The position numbers and the translations under genes were made by a program. Below the pieces are notes generated by a model. The model saw only the letters and a program-made list of their open reading frames with translations, made no database searches and was not told where the DNA came from. Positions 63,230 through 64,000 of a stretch of 64,000 nt of DNA are shown here, piece after piece. Location: NCBI GenBank assembly GCA_016490735.1, contig JAEMWC010001372.1, positions 5,001 to 69,000 of the forward strand. The letters run 5' to 3'. The stretch is from Pachyseris speciosa (lineage: Eukaryota > Cnidaria > Anthozoa > Scleractinia > Pachyseridae). The stretch's first letter is position 1. Every line of letters begins with the position of its first letter.

Positions 63230-64000
63230 CAAAGCCAAAGAAAAGTAAAGTTGTGATTACTGGTGCAGGTATAGCAGGAAAGGCCGCTTCTTGCAGGTTG
63301 CAACAGTCTGGGCAAGTTGAGGTGTGCGTCCTAGAGTCAAGTGAGCGAGTGGGGAGGGGGGGGGTAGAATTCACATAGGCAAAGTTGGAGCCATTCAGGT
63401 CGAGTTTGGTGCTGCATGGATTCATGGGACAATTGGAAATCCTATATTCAAGCTGGCTTGTGACTTGAGACTTCTCAGCAAGGCAAATATTAACAAGGAA
63501 TGGGCGAATGACAGCAGCAGAGAAAAACCCCAAATCAACATATAACTTCAGCCTCATATCGATGATCAAGTTCTAACAGATCTTTTTGATGTTTTTTGTG
63601 ATCTTGGAGACTGAAGATATTTCAAAGATGAGGAATGTTGCCAAATTTGAGCGTGGCTCCAAAAGCGAAGCGTGGCTCCAAAGTGACGGTTGGCGATTAT
63701 CTAAACCAAGGTTTCCAATCTTATTTTGAGGCATGTACATCAGACAGTACAGAAACCAAGGCAGTAAAGCGTGCCGTGTTTTCATTTCTTCGAGAAAGGG
63801 ACTGTAATTTGTCTGGCTGTGACTCTCTAACAGACTTAAACCTTGAAGAGTTTGGAGGGTACATTGACCTAGACGGTTCACATTTCTGCCCAACTCCTAG
63901 CGGATATGACAGCGTAGTGAGAGCATTGCAAACAGGACTTAAAGTTGGTGTTATCCGTCTCAACCACGGCGTGATACAAATTGATTGGACGAGTTGTAGT
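63230..64000 (+). pseudogene. Polyamine oxidase-like flavoprotein (PAOX/SMOX family), partial and frame-broken
   Basis: After a possible acceptor (TTTTCAACGCAG, to 63229) the plus strand encodes the FAD-binding Rossmann start KSKVVITGAGIAGKAASCRL, VCVLESSERVG. Then, one frame over, it reads GRIHIGKVGAIQVEFGAAWI, HGTIGNPIFKLACDL and LQPHIDDQVLTDLFDVFCDL. Finally, in a third frame, it reads VGDYLNQGFQSYFEAC, FGGYIDLDGSHFCPTPSGYD and VGVIRLNHGVIQIDW to the window edge. These match flavin amine oxidases that oxidise spermine or N1-acetylpolyamines. Breaks: an indel in the G run (63352-63366), a stop near 63541, a stop near 63612 and a frame change near 63640-63675. The gene continues beyond the window. 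Confidence 0.78.

Overview
The window looks like nuclear DNA of an anthozoan cnidarian, most likely a stony coral. It is AT-rich and intron-rich. Its one large host gene has a domain order (signal peptide, PAN/Apple-like, EGF, calcium-binding-type EGF repeats, glycine-rich ALK-like domain) that I know mainly from coral and anemone gene sets. It is crowded with elements typical of such genomes: tRNA-derived SINEs, CR1/L2/jockey-like LINEs, an L1-like LINE, BEL/Pao, Penelope, DIRS, Kolobok-type and many TIR/foldback elements. The species call is inference.

Layout. One minus-strand gene fills bases 36323 down to 2139. I can place nine exons, whose splice phases agree except at the last junction. 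They encode a secreted protein of about 600 residues with no kinase and no obvious membrane segment. One EGF exon and the last exon contain frameshifts, so this copy is either decaying or carries residual sequencing indels. Its introns are the landing ground for most of the mobile DNA: an L1-like LINE (about 6.7-10.9 kb), a TTAA-flanked MITE (12.15 kb), a BEL/Pao relic with a 3' LTR (14.4-18.5 kb), a Kolobok-type transposon (21.2-28.0 kb), LINE fragments, a SINE and pogo-like MITEs. A small two-exon open frame of unknown function lies nested at 13.7-14.3 kb.

The most interesting unit is 21232-27963. It has TTAA target duplications and matching termini. On the minus strand it encodes a THAP-finger plus Kolobok-like transposase in about eight exons, now broken. 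On the plus strand it encodes a separate, apparently intact two-exon protein of 214 residues, homologous to the cytoplasmic cysteine-rich 'ballast' domain of the vertebrate P2X7 receptor. The two genes are convergent inside one transposon.

From 36.3 to about 43 kb the DNA is mostly unrecognised, with a degenerate minisatellite containing telomere-like motifs. From 43 to 48.7 kb lies a nested stack: a jockey/CR1-like LINE interrupted, with a 14-bp target duplication, by a Penelope-like element. That element has an inverted 3' arm with a foldable hammerhead ribozyme and contains a piece of another LINE. From 49.9 to 52.3 kb lies a DIRS-type tyrosine-recombinase retrotransposon relic. From 52.8 to 63.2 kb there are LINE debris, microsatellites, MITEs and a SINE. 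At the right edge a polyamine-oxidase-like gene or pseudogene begins on the plus strand.
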